Shown here: one piece after another, positions 38,140 through 46,305 of the stretch
How the letters are laid out: the number at the start of each line of letters is the position of its first letter
How positions within the stretch are numbered: the stretch's first letter is position 1
Assembly: GCA_900317025.1 (NCBI GenBank)
Contig: ONFG01000003.1
Location: forward strand, 21,906-85,905
DNA length: 64,000 bases
From: an uncultured Eubacteriales bacterium
GTDB taxonomy: Bacteria; Bacillota; Clostridia; Oscillospirales; Acutalibacteraceae
Direction: 5' to 3'
The notes under the pieces: model-generated
Seen by the model: the letters and a program-made list of their open reading frames with translations, nothing else
Told to the model about the DNA's origin: nothing
Databases searched by the model: none
Made by a program: the position numbers and the translations under genes

Positions 38140-38230
38140 CATAAGTGTAGAATTTTAGTAGGCAGCAAACTCTCGGCGCGGAGACTGGCTAAGCGTTACA
38201 AAAAAGTAAAATCAGAACTGTGAGCGGCGA
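38140..38230 (+). repeat. Dispersed repeat family B, copy 3
   Basis: Contains CATAAGTGTAG, TTTTAGTAGGCAGC, CTCGGCGCGGAGAC, GCTAAGCGTTAC, AAAAAGTAAAATCAGAACTG and TGAGCGGCG. Its last part, GAACTGTGAGCGGCGACATG, is nearly duplicated just upstream at 38119-38138. Confidence 0.8.
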
Positions 38231-38247
38231 CATGCCGACCGCCCACC

Positions 38248-38276
38248 TTGACTTTGTGGGGGAAATGTAATATAAT
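38248..38276 (+). promoter_or_regulatory. Sigma-A promoter for dCMP deaminase gene
   Basis: TTGACT (38248-38253), 17 nt, TATAAT (38271-38276). Confidence 0.85.
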
Positions 38277-38305
38277 TCTATTAGTATTTTTTGGAGCGTG
38301 ATTCT

Positions 38306-38788
38306 ATGAAGCGGCTCGATTATATTTCTTGGGACGAATATTTTATGGGCGTTGCTCTGCTCGCAGCAAAGCGCAGCAAAGACCCAAATACACAGGTCGG
38401 CGCCTGTATCGTAGACGAGAATAATATCATCATTTCAACGGGTTATAACGGCTTGCCTACCGGCTGCTCCGACGACGAGTATTCTTGGGAGCGCGAGGGC
38501 GAGGATACAAAGTATCAGTACGTCGTTCACGCGGAGCTTAATACGATACTCAACGCCACCGGCAGGAGCCTGAGAGGCGCACGGATATACGTATCGCTCT
38601 TCCCGTGCAATGAGTGCGCAAAAGCGATCATCCAGTCGGGTATAAAGGAAGTCGTGTACCTCTCCGATAAGTACGCCCATACGCCGAGCACACGCACGTC
38701 GCGCAGGATGCTCGCCTCCGCAGGCGTTGCGACACGGCGCCTTGCCCCTTCGCTGAAGTCGATCTCAATAGATTATAACATTGAATGA
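38306..38788 (+). CDS. Deoxycytidylate (dCMP) deaminase family protein
   Basis: Converts dCMP to dUMP for thymidylate synthesis; in competent Firmicutes the homologue is ComEB. The 160-residue protein has the zinc motif HAE (VVHAELNTIL) and PCNEC (SLFPCNECAKAI). The N-terminal block KDPNTQVGACIVDENN is also typical. The ATG at 38306 has GGAG 9 nt upstream; an upstream TTG in frame is part of that site. A DUF3592-like membrane protein follows after 16 nt. Confidence 0.93.
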   Translation: MKRLDYISWDEYFMGVALLAAKRSKDPNTQVGACIVDENNIIISTGYNGLPTGCSDDEYSWEREGEDTKYQYVVHAELNTILNATGRSLRGARIYVSLFPCNECAKAIIQSGIKEVVYLSDKYAHTPSTRTSRRMLASAGVATRRLAPSLKSISIDYNIE

Positions 38789-38804
38789 GAGGAAGTAACT
38801 CATT

Positions 38805-39620
38805 ATGATAATTTCCACCGTTATCATGGTGGCGTGCTTTGGGCTGATCCTCTTCGAGCTCGTCTCAGTGTTCAGCGTCTTCCGTTCTTGCAGGAACGTG
38901 CGCTGCACCGTGGATTCAAGCGAGAAAGTTTTAAAGCGCGAGGAAGGATTTCTCGTAAGAGAATACTGGAAAACGACGGTCGGTTTCGAGCTTGACGGAG
39001 TGAGGCGAAGCGCCGTTCTCGAAACAAGTACGTTCTGCCAGAAGGGGCAGGTACTCGGCTGCTACTACTACCCTAAAAGAGACCTCGTCTTCCGTAAGCG
39101 CGACGTTCGAAGGGTATTCAGAGCGCACTCGATACAGGCGTTTTCGATAGGCGTTTTGTTCCTGCTGCTTATACTAATATTTCGCATGACGGCACTCGGC
39201 GGAATCATTATCGCCCACACCGTGGAGGCGGTCGGAGTCCTTCTAATACTGCCGTTTACAGGCTTCGGAGTCGGGTTCATTGTCTACGCAGTGAACGCGC
39301 TGCGCCATACGCAAAGTTCTCGCGTGACTACCGTCAATGCTAAGATCGTCGACATCGTGAGGAGATCACGCCGCCACAGGGAGAACGAAAGGTATACGTA
39401 TTACCCCGTCTACAGCTACAAGCTTGGCGGCTTCGAGCACACCGTCACAAGCAAGCTCGGGCGTGAAACGCCGCCGAGAAGAGGCAGCTTCGAGCACATA
39501 ACCGCAGACGCAAAAAAGGGCGGTCCGGTCGAGTACAAGGACGTTACGTCGTCGTTCGTGCTTGGTATATGCTTTCTGATAATCGCAGGGCTGCTGCTTT
39601 ATGCCGTGGCGTTTATGTAA
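38805..39620 (+). CDS. DUF3592-like membrane protein
   Basis: I recognise only a loose DUF3592 pattern. The 271-residue protein has an N-terminal helix, a soluble beta-rich part (TTVGFELDGVRRSAVLETST then GCYYYPKRDLVFRK), a pair of central helices, a second similar soluble part (YPVYSYKLGGFEHTVTSK) and a C-terminal helix. This suggests an internal duplication. Strongly basic cytoplasmic stretches are present. The ATG has GAGGAAG upstream. Function unknown. Confidence 0.75.
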   Translation: MIISTVIMVACFGLILFELVSVFSVFRSCRNVRCTVDSSEKVLKREEGFLVREYWKTTVGFELDGVRRSAVLETSTFCQKGQVLGCYYYPKRDLVFRKRDVRRVFRAHSIQAFSIGVLFLLLILIFRMTALGGIIIAHTVEAVGVLLILPFTGFGVGFIVYAVNALRHTQSSRVTTVNAKIVDIVRRSRRHRENERYTYYPVYSYKLGGFEHTVTSKLGRETPPRRGSFEHITADAKKGGPVEYKDVTSSFVLGICFLIIAGLLLYAVAFM

Positions 39621-39645
39621 AACAGAATATCATTAAAAAATATTT

Positions 39646-39690
39646 AAGCCATAATAATTCAAACTCAGATTGAAATATTATGGCTTTTAT
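39646..39690 (+). terminator. Terminator after DUF3592-like gene
   Basis: AAGCCATAATA (39646-39656) pairs perfectly with TATTATGGCTT (39676-39686), with inner TCAA/TTGA pairing, then TTAT. Confidence 0.75.
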
Positions 39691-39731
39691 TGTGTAACAG
39701 CATAAGACAAAGGCTAGAGGTGCCGATCACA

Positions 39732-40010
39732 GTGGATGATGCAGTAACAATATTATATATTATTCTTGTAATAATGTTTATTTTAGGTTTGATTATATCT
39801 TTTTTAGCCGCTTGGTTTAATAAGCACAACCGGCATCCTGTGCTGACAATTCTGTTATCAGTGTTGATTAGCCCGTTAATATACATTCCGCTGACATTTA
39901 TATTAGGCTTTATAGCACGCCCGACTATTATCTTTATCTTAACATACAGCATAGCTATGATTATCTTGGCAGTCAAGAATAAGAAAGAAGAATCGGACAA
40001 AAAAGTGTAA
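39732..40010 (+). CDS. Small two-to-three-helix membrane protein
   Basis: Unrecognised 92-residue protein. Hydrophobic segments span about 4-30, 38-60 and 64-80, and the tail is lysine- and glutamate-rich. The GTG at 39732 is chosen because AGAGGTG lies 9 nt upstream; upstream in-frame starts have no site. The gene is markedly AT-rich compared with its neighbours and uses AT-ending codons (TTA, ATT, ATA), a possible sign of recent acquisition. A terminator lies on each side. Confidence 0.6.
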   Translation: MDDAVTILYIILVIMFILGLIISFLAAWFNKHNRHPVLTILLSVLISPLIYIPLTFILGFIARPTIIFILTYSIAMIILAVKNKKEESDKKV

Positions 40011-40033
40011 ATTGGAAAATATACAACCAAAAA

Positions 40034-40066
40034 GCGCAGCCGGGTTCTTACGACTGCGCAGTTTTT
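40034..40066. terminator. Bidirectional terminator
   Basis: GCGCAG (40034-40039) pairs with CTGCGC (40054-40059), with A and T runs outside. It lies between two convergent genes. Confidence 0.65.
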
Positions 40067-40071
40067 ATGTA

Positions 40072-40584
40072 TTATTTTCTTCTCGGTCTTCTCGGGGCAG
40101 CGTCGCCGTTTCTCTTGAGAGACGACATCTTTTCGTCGCTCTGCTGCTTGAACTTCGTCATCATATCCTCGAAGGACGAGGGGCCGGTCGTCTTCTGCCA
40201 TACGAAGTCGCCGGGGGCGTTGGCGCTCTTCATGCTAGGCTGAGAGCTGCTCCTGTCGCTTCTGGGAGGACGGTCGTCGCGCCTTTGCTGAAACTTCCTG
40301 TCGCGGCCGCCTGCGCGAGGCTTGCGGTCGCCCTGCGGCTTCTCGCCGGAGTCGGTAAGCTTCTTTATCGACAGACCTATCTTGCCGTTTTCGTTGATAT
40401 TTATGACCTTAACCTTGACCTCCTGACCTACCGTCAGAAAATCGGAAACGTTTTCGACATAAGTATTGGATATCTCGGAAATATGCACCATGCCCGACTT
40501 ACCCTCTGGAAGGTCGACGAATGCGCCGAACTTCGTGATACCCGTTACCTTGCCTTCTACAACTGACCCCACTTCAATTTGCAT
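40072..40584 (-). CDS. S1 domain RNA-binding protein (YabR-like)
   Basis: The 170-residue protein has one N-terminal S1 domain (residues about 3-75: GSVVEGKVTGITKFGAFVDL, GMVHISEIS, KVKVININENGKIGLSIKK). A long Arg/Asp/Gln-rich disordered tail follows. It resembles B. subtilis YabR, which also lies directly after divIC; RNA or ribosome binding is expected. The ATG has GAGGAG 11 nt upstream. Last gene of the yabM-divIC cluster. Confidence 0.88.
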   Translation of the reverse strand: MQIEVGSVVEGKVTGITKFGAFVDLPEGKSGMVHISEISNTYVENVSDFLTVGQEVKVKVININENGKIGLSIKKLTDSGEKPQGDRKPRAGGRDRKFQQRRDDRPPRSDRSSSQPSMKSANAPGDFVWQKTTGPSSFEDMMTKFKQQSDEKMSSLKRNGDAAPRRPRRK

Positions 40585-40671
40585 ACAATAATTTGCTCCT
40601 CTTCAATGTTCACCCCGTTAAAGCACTAAGGCTTTCGGAAATGATTTAATGCAGCTGCGCTCTTTGACCGA

Positions 40672-40995
40672 TCATTCACCCGCAACGTTGATAAAAACAC
40701 GCTCACCCTGCTTTGAATAATCGAACTCCTCACGCGCCATACGTTCGATATAGGCGTCGTTTTCGGAGTCGTCAAGCTCGTTTACCTGCTTCATCTCGTC
40801 GTTTTTGACCTCTTGAATGACGATCTCTTCGTTAAGCTCTTCAAGCTGCGCCTTCTTTTCGGCGATCTCAACCTGCTGATTCACAAGAGTGAAGACGACG
40901 TAAAAGGCAAATACAACCAGTATGGCGCTCAATACGGCTCTGAACAAGCGCTTGCTGTCTGAGCCTTTGCGGCTGCCCTTCCTCTTCCTTTTCAT
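40672..40995 (-). CDS. divIC: DivIC/FtsB-like septum formation initiator
   Basis: Bitopic cell-division protein that works with FtsL and DivIB at the septum. The 107-residue protein has a very basic N-terminus (MKRKRKGSRKGSDSKR), one membrane helix (about 20-40), a coiled coil rich in Glu/Lys/Gln (QQVEIAEKKAQLEELNEEI) and the C-terminal EFDYSKQGERVFI block that is typical. The position between yabQ and an S1 gene is the same as in Bacillus. Confidence 0.9.
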   Translation of the reverse strand: MKRKRKGSRKGSDSKRLFRAVLSAILVVFAFYVVFTLVNQQVEIAEKKAQLEELNEEIVIQEVKNDEMKQVNELDDSENDAYIERMAREEFDYSKQGERVFINVAGE

Positions 40996-41073
40996 AAGCT
41001 TACATCCCTTTCGTGATAAACTTCACGACATCATGATTATACAACATAACGCACCCATATTGCAAGCGGTATT

Positions 41074-41535
41074 TTAAATTTGATCAAAAAAATTTTCAAT
41101 ATTGTCGCATATTGGCTCTGACGAGTGCAGATTGTGTACTTTTCTCGATATATTTGCCGATAAGCGAAGTGCCGTGTCGGCAAATTTAACTAGCACGCCG
41201 TTTAACGCGCGAGCTGCCCACTTAAATGCTCTCCCTAACAGGCTATACACTCGCCCTGTCACGATACCGAGAGTTACTCTATACGCAGCAAAGCCCAGCA
41301 GATGCCCCGCCATGATGAACATTCTGAATCGCCCGTGAACGGTCGTCTGAGCGAACATAAAGCACAAAACCGCCGAGCACGCCATAAACGCAACGTCTTG
41401 AAAAAACACCGCGGAGCGCGAGTCGAAGCCCATAGCGCGAAGCAGACGGAATAGATCGTAAAGCACACCCAGCAGCAAGCCGAACAGGAACGCAAAGCGG
41501 AAGATCTCGCCCTGCTCGTAAACGGAAAGATGCAT
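41074..41535 (-). CDS. yabQ: YabQ spore cortex protein
   Basis: Mother-cell membrane protein needed for spore cortex formation. The 153-residue protein has three or four hydrophobic segments. The N-terminal block EQGEIFRFAFLFGLLLGVLY is followed by DLFRLLR, and this pattern with the position after yabP fits YabQ. The ATG has AAAGGGG upstream. In Bacillus the yabP-yabQ part is sigma-E dependent; sigE is encoded at 24.5 kb here. No mother-cell promoter was identified. Confidence 0.85.
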   Translation of the reverse strand: MHLSVYEQGEIFRFAFLFGLLLGVLYDLFRLLRAMGFDSRSAVFFQDVAFMACSAVLCFMFAQTTVHGRFRMFIMAGHLLGFAAYRVTLGIVTGRVYSLLGRAFKWAARALNGVLVKFADTALRLSANISRKVHNLHSSEPICDNIENFFDQI

Positions 41536-41606
41536 TGCAGATACCCCTTTCGGAAAAGCTCACCGGCTTAGTGATTGTAATACAGTGAAAGTGACTATGA
41601 TCCGAT

Positions 41607-41879
41607 CTATCGGAATATCCTCTTGAAGATGTTTTCCCTGGGGCGGTTTTCAGTATATATCAACGCCGATACCGAGCCTTCTATCGTGAGGTCGCCTGTC
41701 TCGACCGAAAGGCGCTTGATGTTGAGATTTTCTCCCTGAACGGTAAGCTGACCGTAATCTGTGTAAGCGACGACGCTCCTTTCGTCGAAGCTGTCAACGT
41801 CGTTCACGCCCGAGACCGTAAGGCTCGAGCGGTTTTCAAGCATGACGACGTTCGGCGCCTTTGATGCGTTTTCTGCCAT
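41607..41879 (-). CDS. yabP: YabP-family sporulation protein
   Basis: Required in Bacillus for spore cortex formation. The 90-residue protein has the typical N-terminal run NVVMLENRSSLTVSGVNDVD, SFDERSVV, then TDYGQLTVQGENLNIKRLSV and TGDLTIEGSVSALIY. The ATG at 41879 follows GGGAGAGTG; an upstream start 9 nt away lacks spacing. It sits between rqcP/yabO and yabQ. Confidence 0.9.
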   Translation of the reverse strand: MAENASKAPNVVMLENRSSLTVSGVNDVDSFDERSVVAYTDYGQLTVQGENLNIKRLSVETGDLTIEGSVSALIYTENRPRENIFKRIFR

Positions 41880-41963
41880 TTTAAGCACTCTCCCACCTTT
41901 AAAGTCGGCGCAAGAAGCGCCTTTACCGATATTCTATGCGGGATCTGAGCGCGATATGACTGC

Positions 41964-42203
41964 TTAAAGCACCTTATACATCAACGGCGCTTCTTCCTTC
42001 TTTGCGTACTCGTTTATCGCCGTGACCTCGAATTTGAGCGGGTTTGCTCCGATCTGCACCTCGACTACGTCGCCGACTTTGACGGCGTAGGAAGCGCGCT
42101 CAGGCTTGCCGTTTACGATAACTCTTCCCGCGTCGCAAGCTTCGTTTGCAACGGTACGGCGCTTTATTACTCTCGAGATCTTTAAATATTTGTCAAGTCT
42201 CAT
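41964..42203 (-). CDS. rqcP: S4-domain RNA-binding protein RqcP (YabO)
   Basis: Small S4-domain protein. The Bacillus homologue binds stalled 50S subunits and helps RqcH add alanine tails in ribosome rescue. The 79-residue sequence starts MRLDKYLKISRVIKRRTVAN and has ACDAGRVIVNG, KVGDVVEVQIG, characteristic of the HslR-like S4 fold. The ATG at 42203 has AAAGGA upstream; the longer frame has none. Confidence 0.92.
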   Translation of the reverse strand: MRLDKYLKISRVIKRRTVANEACDAGRVIVNGKPERASYAVKVGDVVEVQIGANPLKFEVTAINEYAKKEEAPLMYKVL

Positions 42204-42268
42204 ATCTAAATCCTTTCTAAAAAACAAAACGGTGCAGACCGAAGCCCGCACCTAATCAATTTCGTAAA

Positions 42269-42547
42269 TTACTTCTTGTCAACGATGTCCTTGAAGCCCT
42301 TGCCTGCCTTGAATGCAGGAACCTTGGAAGCCGGGATCGTGAGCTTCTCATGCGTTCTTGGGTCAACACCGCTTCTTTCCTTGCGTGCTCTCTGCTCGAA
42401 TGTGCCGAAGCCAACGATCTGTACCTTCTCGCCTGCGGCAACTGCCTCAACAATCGTGTCGATAACTGCGGAAACTGCCTTCTCGGCGTCCTTCTTTGTG
42501 ATGTCGCTCTTGTCAGCAACCTTTGCGATGAGTTCTGTCTTGTTCAT
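42269..42547 (-). CDS. hup: HU-family DNA-binding protein
   Basis: Nucleoid-associated protein that bends DNA. The 92-residue protein starts MNKTELIAKVADKSDITKKD and contains VQIVGFGTFEQRARKERSG and PASKVPAFKAGKGFKD, the HU signature and beta-arm. The ATG has GGAGG upstream. It lies between mazG and rqcP, a place where Bacillus has no hup, though the pairing is common in clostridia. Confidence 0.97.
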   Translation of the reverse strand: MNKTELIAKVADKSDITKKDAEKAVSAVIDTIVEAVAAGEKVQIVGFGTFEQRARKERSGVDPRTHEKLTIPASKVPAFKAGKGFKDIVDKK

Positions 42548-42624
42548 AATACAAAATCCTCCATTTTCTGCGTTAGCAGCATTTTTTACTTTATTCTGAA
42601 CCGCTTGGACACTTGACCGTGAAA

Positions 42625-43425
42625 TTACTTTCTTTGCGATTCCTTAGCCTGATCCCATATAGAATCAAGCTCCGATAAGCTACAATCATTCATGCTCCTG
42701 CCCTGCGCGAGAACCGTGTTCTCGACCTCGCGGAAACGGGCAAGGAACTTGTCGCAGGCATCGTAAAGAGCCTTTTCGCCGTTGACCCCGGCGAGCCTTA
42801 CTACGTTGAGCGCCGCAAAGAGAAGGTCTCCCGCCTCTTCGGCAGCGGCGCTCTCGTCGCCGGATTTTACTGCCTCAAGAAGCTCGGAAAGCTCCTCCGG
42901 GACCTTTTTGCCAGCTTCCTCCGCAGAGCCAAAGTCAAAGCCTACCTTAGCCGCCTTTTTCTGGATCTTCTGCGCTCTCATCAACGACGGCAGCGAACGC
43001 GCGATGCTGTCCATAGCGTCGGACTGCGTCTTCTGCTCCTTCGTCTGCATCTTGATCTTGTCCCAGTTGTCGAGCACCTTTTCGGTCGTATCTGCCTTGA
43101 CCTCTCCGAAAACGTGCGGGTGGCGGATTATCATCTTCCGGCAGACGTCGTTTGCAACGTCGTCGATGTCAAACGTGCCCTTTTCGCGCTCGATCTGAGT
43201 GTGGAAAACGACCTGCAAAAGCACGTCTCCAAGTTCTTCTTTCAGACCGTCGGCGTCGTCGTTGTCGATCGCTTCGATAACCTCGTACGTCTCCTCGATG
43301 AAGTCCTGACGGATCGACTTATGGGTCTGCTCTTTGTCCCAAGGGCAGCCATCGGGCAGCCTAAGGCATCTTACGACCTCAACGAGATCATCAAAGTTAT
43401 ATTTATCTTTAAACTTAAAATCCAT
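42625..43425 (-). CDS. mazG: MazG nucleoside triphosphate pyrophosphohydrolase
   Basis: Hydrolyses NTPs to NMP and PPi; the homologue in the yab cluster is YabN. The 266-residue protein has tandem MazG domains: LRLPDGCPWDKEQTH, EETYEVIEAID and EELGDVLLQVVFH in the first, and ELSELLEAVKSGD with AEEAGDLLFAALN in the second. It lacks the N-terminal methyltransferase-like domain of YabN. The ATG at 43425 has GGAG 6 nt upstream. It starts the mazG-hup-rqcP-yabP-yabQ-divIC-S1 unit. Confidence 0.95.
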   Translation of the reverse strand: MDFKFKDKYNFDDLVEVVRCLRLPDGCPWDKEQTHKSIRQDFIEETYEVIEAIDNDDADGLKEELGDVLLQVVFHTQIEREKGTFDIDDVANDVCRKMIIRHPHVFGEVKADTTEKVLDNWDKIKMQTKEQKTQSDAMDSIARSLPSLMRAQKIQKKAAKVGFDFGSAEEAGKKVPEELSELLEAVKSGDESAAAEEAGDLLFAALNVVRLAGVNGEKALYDACDKFLARFREVENTVLAQGRSMNDCSLSELDSIWDQAKESQRK

Positions 43426-43537
43426 TTTATACTCCGAAATATGACCCCGACCCGCCAAACACGTATTTTAGATGCTTACCGGCAGGTTTTCGCGGGAAGC
43501 TTTGAAAAAAGGCCGGTTTCCTCAAATCAGCATTACT

Positions 43538-43566
43538 ATTGTACCTCAAAACTCCGCATTTTTCAA
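43538..43566 (-). promoter_or_regulatory. Sigma-A promoter for mazG cluster
   Basis: Minus strand TTGAAA (43561-43566), 17 nt, TACAAT (43538-43543). Confidence 0.75.
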
Positions 43567-43671
43567 GGGTATTTTTCATTTTTATACAAATATATGCAAT
43601 AAATCGCTTATTTTGAAGAATACACAGCAAAATAACAGTAATTTGTGATATTCGTGTTATGGCTAGGTATC

Positions 43672-45396
43672 TTATTTTATAAGATGATATTTTTCGAGAA
43701 GAGACGCGATTCTTGCGCCCTTCGGGAGCATCATAACGTCTTCCTTGCTGATAGCTCTGAAAAGAATCAGGAAAATGGCGTATACTACGCAGGCAATGAA
43801 CACCGCGCAGAATGTCGCGATGAGAAGCCCCAATGTGCGCGGCGGCACAACGTTCGCAAGCAGCCTGTAGCTGAGCCACGAAGCCGCGATACAGATCGCC
43901 GATGCGGCAAGCGGCTTTAAGACGGCGACCCGGAAATCCGGGACGATGCCCGTCTCTTTAATTAGAACGTAGATCGATACGATGATAACAAAGGTGTAGC
44001 ACAGGAGAGTTCCGATGCTGCCGCCCTGTACGTTTATCTGCGGGATGCCGCAGAAGATGTAGTTTGAAACGACCTTGATGAGCATTCCAACAGCGTAGAG
44101 CTTAAGCGGCATATCGACTCTGCCGACAGCCTGGAGCATACTGCACATCGGCGTTGCCGCCGCAAAAACGATAACGGCGATACCCATGAGCTTCAGAACC
44201 TCTACGGAGATATCAACGCCGTCGGTGTGACCGTAAACGAGGTGCATTATCGGGTCGGCGAGCGCTGTAAGCCCGAGTCCCGCGGGGATAGTGAAGACGA
44301 AGGTAACGCGCATCACCGTCTCCATACTGCGCTTTAAGTAGTCGCGGTTGCCCTTTGTATAAGCCTCGGTAACGTTAGGCAGAGCCGTCGTTCCGAAAGC
44401 CTGAGTCACCGTTACGACGAGGTTCATTATCGTGAGGGCATAGCTGTAGCAACCCCAGAGGTAGCTGTGGACAAGACCGTCCTGAACCTTCTCGGGCGGT
44501 ATCAGACCGGGGTACTGCGAGAGCAGCGCATCCGGGATACGCTCCATCATATGGATAAGGCGGCGCTGGATAAGCATTGAATCGACCGTTCCGGCAACGC
44601 TCATAATGAGCGCACCAAGACCTATCGGGATAGCCGTTCTGAGAAGTATCCTGAATGTTTCGCGCCTCTTTCTCGGCTTCGGCGCGGAGTCGTACATCTC
44701 CTGCGTGATCGCATCGCCCTGGATCCTGTAGCGCAGGTATATGTAGAGGAAGCTGCAGAACGAGCCAAGAGTTATGCCGAAAATAGCCGCGGCAACGGAG
44801 TATTTGAGAAGCAGCCTCTCGTCGGTGATGCCGAAGAGCTTTCCGCCGTAGTTCATTACAACGTATGCGAACGAGTAGCCGACAAGCAGCTTTACAAGCG
44901 CCTCGACAACCTCGGAGATCGACGTCGGCACCATGTTTCTCATGCCCTCATAGTACCCTCGGTAAGCCGAGACGAGACAGCCGAAGAAAATGGCGGGCGC
45001 TAAGACGATCATCGAGATGAACGAGTCGGGCGATTTGATTATCCTCACGTAGAAAAAGCTGAAAAGTATCATCAGCAGAAACGCCACGACACCGGCGATC
45101 ACGAAGAACGGGATCGCGACTTCCTTTATGCGGCGGACGTCCTTGTATCTGCCCTTCGACATACTCTCCGAGACCATTCTCGAAACGGCGATAGGGAAGC
45201 CTGCCGTGGCGAGCGTGAACAGCGGGATATAAAGCTCGTACGCGTTGCTCAGAAGTGCCGCGCCGACCGGCCCGTACAGACGTGAAAGGCTGACCTTGTA
45301 GAGCATTCCTATGATCTTAACGATAAGCAGGCAGAGTGTCAGAATAGCTGCGCCCATAATGAAGCTTTGATTGTTGTTCGCTTTGATCTTCTTCAA
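43672..45396 (-). CDS. yabM: YabM/SpoVB-like MOP-family flippase
   Basis: Polytopic membrane protein of the MOP superfamily, probably a lipid-linked precursor flippase. The 574-residue protein has about 14 helices. It carries family segments such as KIIGMLYKVSLSRLYGPVG, NAYELYIPLFTLATAGFPIA and SRMVSESMSKG. SpoVB, YabM and MurJ-like Amj substitutes are close relatives; position before mazG supports YabM. The TTG start at 45396 has GAGGAG 5 nt upstream; the frame runs on to 45513 but would span the promoter. Separated from mazG by 246 nt, which holds its own promoter. Confidence 0.9.
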   Translation of the reverse strand: MKKIKANNNQSFIMGAAILTLCLLIVKIIGMLYKVSLSRLYGPVGAALLSNAYELYIPLFTLATAGFPIAVSRMVSESMSKGRYKDVRRIKEVAIPFFVIAGVVAFLLMILFSFFYVRIIKSPDSFISMIVLAPAIFFGCLVSAYRGYYEGMRNMVPTSISEVVEALVKLLVGYSFAYVVMNYGGKLFGITDERLLLKYSVAAAIFGITLGSFCSFLYIYLRYRIQGDAITQEMYDSAPKPRKRRETFRILLRTAIPIGLGALIMSVAGTVDSMLIQRRLIHMMERIPDALLSQYPGLIPPEKVQDGLVHSYLWGCYSYALTIMNLVVTVTQAFGTTALPNVTEAYTKGNRDYLKRSMETVMRVTFVFTIPAGLGLTALADPIMHLVYGHTDGVDISVEVLKLMGIAVIVFAAATPMCSMLQAVGRVDMPLKLYAVGMLIKVVSNYIFCGIPQINVQGGSIGTLLCYTFVIIVSIYVLIKETGIVPDFRVAVLKPLAASAICIAASWLSYRLLANVVPPRTLGLLIATFCAVFIACVVYAIFLILFRAISKEDVMMLPKGARIASLLEKYHLIK

Positions 45397-45454
45397 ATAA
45401 ACTCCTCTTTTCGGGTCATTTATGCATCGGCGAAGCCGAATGCGGTCGGGTAAA

Positions 45455-45483
45455 AGTATACCACATATTGCTTGCAATGTCAA
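45455..45483 (-). promoter_or_regulatory. Sigma-A promoter for yabM
   Basis: Minus strand perfect TTGACA (45478-45483), 17 nt, TATACT (45455-45460). Confidence 0.85.
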
Positions 45484-45527
45484 CGAAAGGTAATACACCG
45501 CAGCGAACTGCAATGTATTACCTTTCG
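45484..45527. terminator. Long palindrome between zinc-ribbon gene and yabM
   Basis: CGAAAGGTAATACA (45484-45497) pairs perfectly with TGTATTACCTTTCG (45514-45527); inside, GCAG/CTGC closes a CGAA tetraloop. It abuts the yabM -35. It may be a terminator of the upstream gene, though no U-run follows. Confidence 0.6.
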
Positions 45528-45549
45528 GGAAACTTTTGGGTTATTTTGC

Positions 45550-46011
45550 TTATTCCTCGGAAGCACCGTCAGTCGGCTCGGCCTCAGCGGGCTTCTCTTC
45601 GGGCTGCTTTGCAAGATCCGCCGCAGCCTTGGGCGATGTGTAGGAATTTGCGAAATCGAGCGACGAGCCGCATCTCTTACAGAAAATGCTGTCGACCGAA
45701 TTCTTGCAGCAGCACTTCGGGCAGATGATCCTGCCGCTGTCGGCTGTGAGGGAATCCTGCAGGCTCTTAAGCTCGCCGATAAGCACAGTGATGCTGTCGA
45801 TATACTCCTTTACGATCGCCTTGTCCGGCTCGCCTGCAACGCTCGAATCGTAAACGTAGCGTCCAAGCGACTCAAAGCGGCTCGAGATCTTGCTTTTAAG
45901 CTCCGCAGAGGAAACTCTCGCTCTCGATCTATCGACCACCTCGCCGGCTACCTTGCCTACCGTATCTACAGCTGCCGCTGCGTTGACAATTACATCATCA
46001 AATAAACTCAT
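45550..46011 (-). CDS. Zinc-ribbon protein of unknown function
   Basis: The 153-residue protein has an N-terminal helical part (about 1-90), then a CxxC-type zinc ribbon ICPKCCCKNSVDSIFCKRCG (about 94-113) and a disordered Ala/Glu/Pro-rich C-terminus. It resembles small clostridial zinc-ribbon proteins with no assigned role. The ATG lies behind AGGGAGGATC. It is monocistronic between a long palindrome and an AT-rich gap. Confidence 0.75.
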   Translation of the reverse strand: MSLFDDVIVNAAAAVDTVGKVAGEVVDRSRARVSSAELKSKISSRFESLGRYVYDSSVAGEPDKAIVKEYIDSITVLIGELKSLQDSLTADSGRIICPKCCCKNSVDSIFCKRCGSSLDFANSYTSPKAAADLAKQPEEKPAEAEPTDGASEE

Positions 46012-46305
46012 AAAAGATCCTCCCTTTTTTGGAAACCGCCTTGCGGCTCCCGTCTACTAATTTCCGCACGTGCGCGTGATGCATCGCGCCGTGCAAGTTT
46101 ATTATATCACTTTAAATGAATTAAATATAGTACAATTTGTAAACATTGCGCCCAAACGGACGCCGTATGCGATCAGGGTTTATGCCTTTCCTGCCCTTCG
46201 TATGAGTAGAATTAAACTACTAAATAAATGCGAAGCATTTCCGAAATTATTATTAATTCTTCAGTTTTCAGTATTCATCATTTATAAGAAATATATCGTC
46301 TCTTA
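46012..46305 (-). other. AT-rich gap upstream of the zinc-ribbon gene
   Basis: Contains a minus-strand TATAAT (near 46103) with no good -35, likely the promoter of the zinc-ribbon gene. Nothing else is recognised. Confidence 0.4.

Larger units (their letters stand above)
37814..38305 (+). other. Repeat-rich gap between rpiB and dCMP deaminase
   Basis: Holds the family A element, the rpiB terminator, a family B repeat with its own flanking duplication, and the next promoter. I find no convincing gene in either strand. Confidence 0.6.

Noticed and set aside
39665-40201. Minus-strand frame of 178 codons over the small membrane-protein gene
   Set aside because: It overlaps the S1 gene and a bidirectional terminator; the plus-strand frame has a proper ribosome site and helix pattern.
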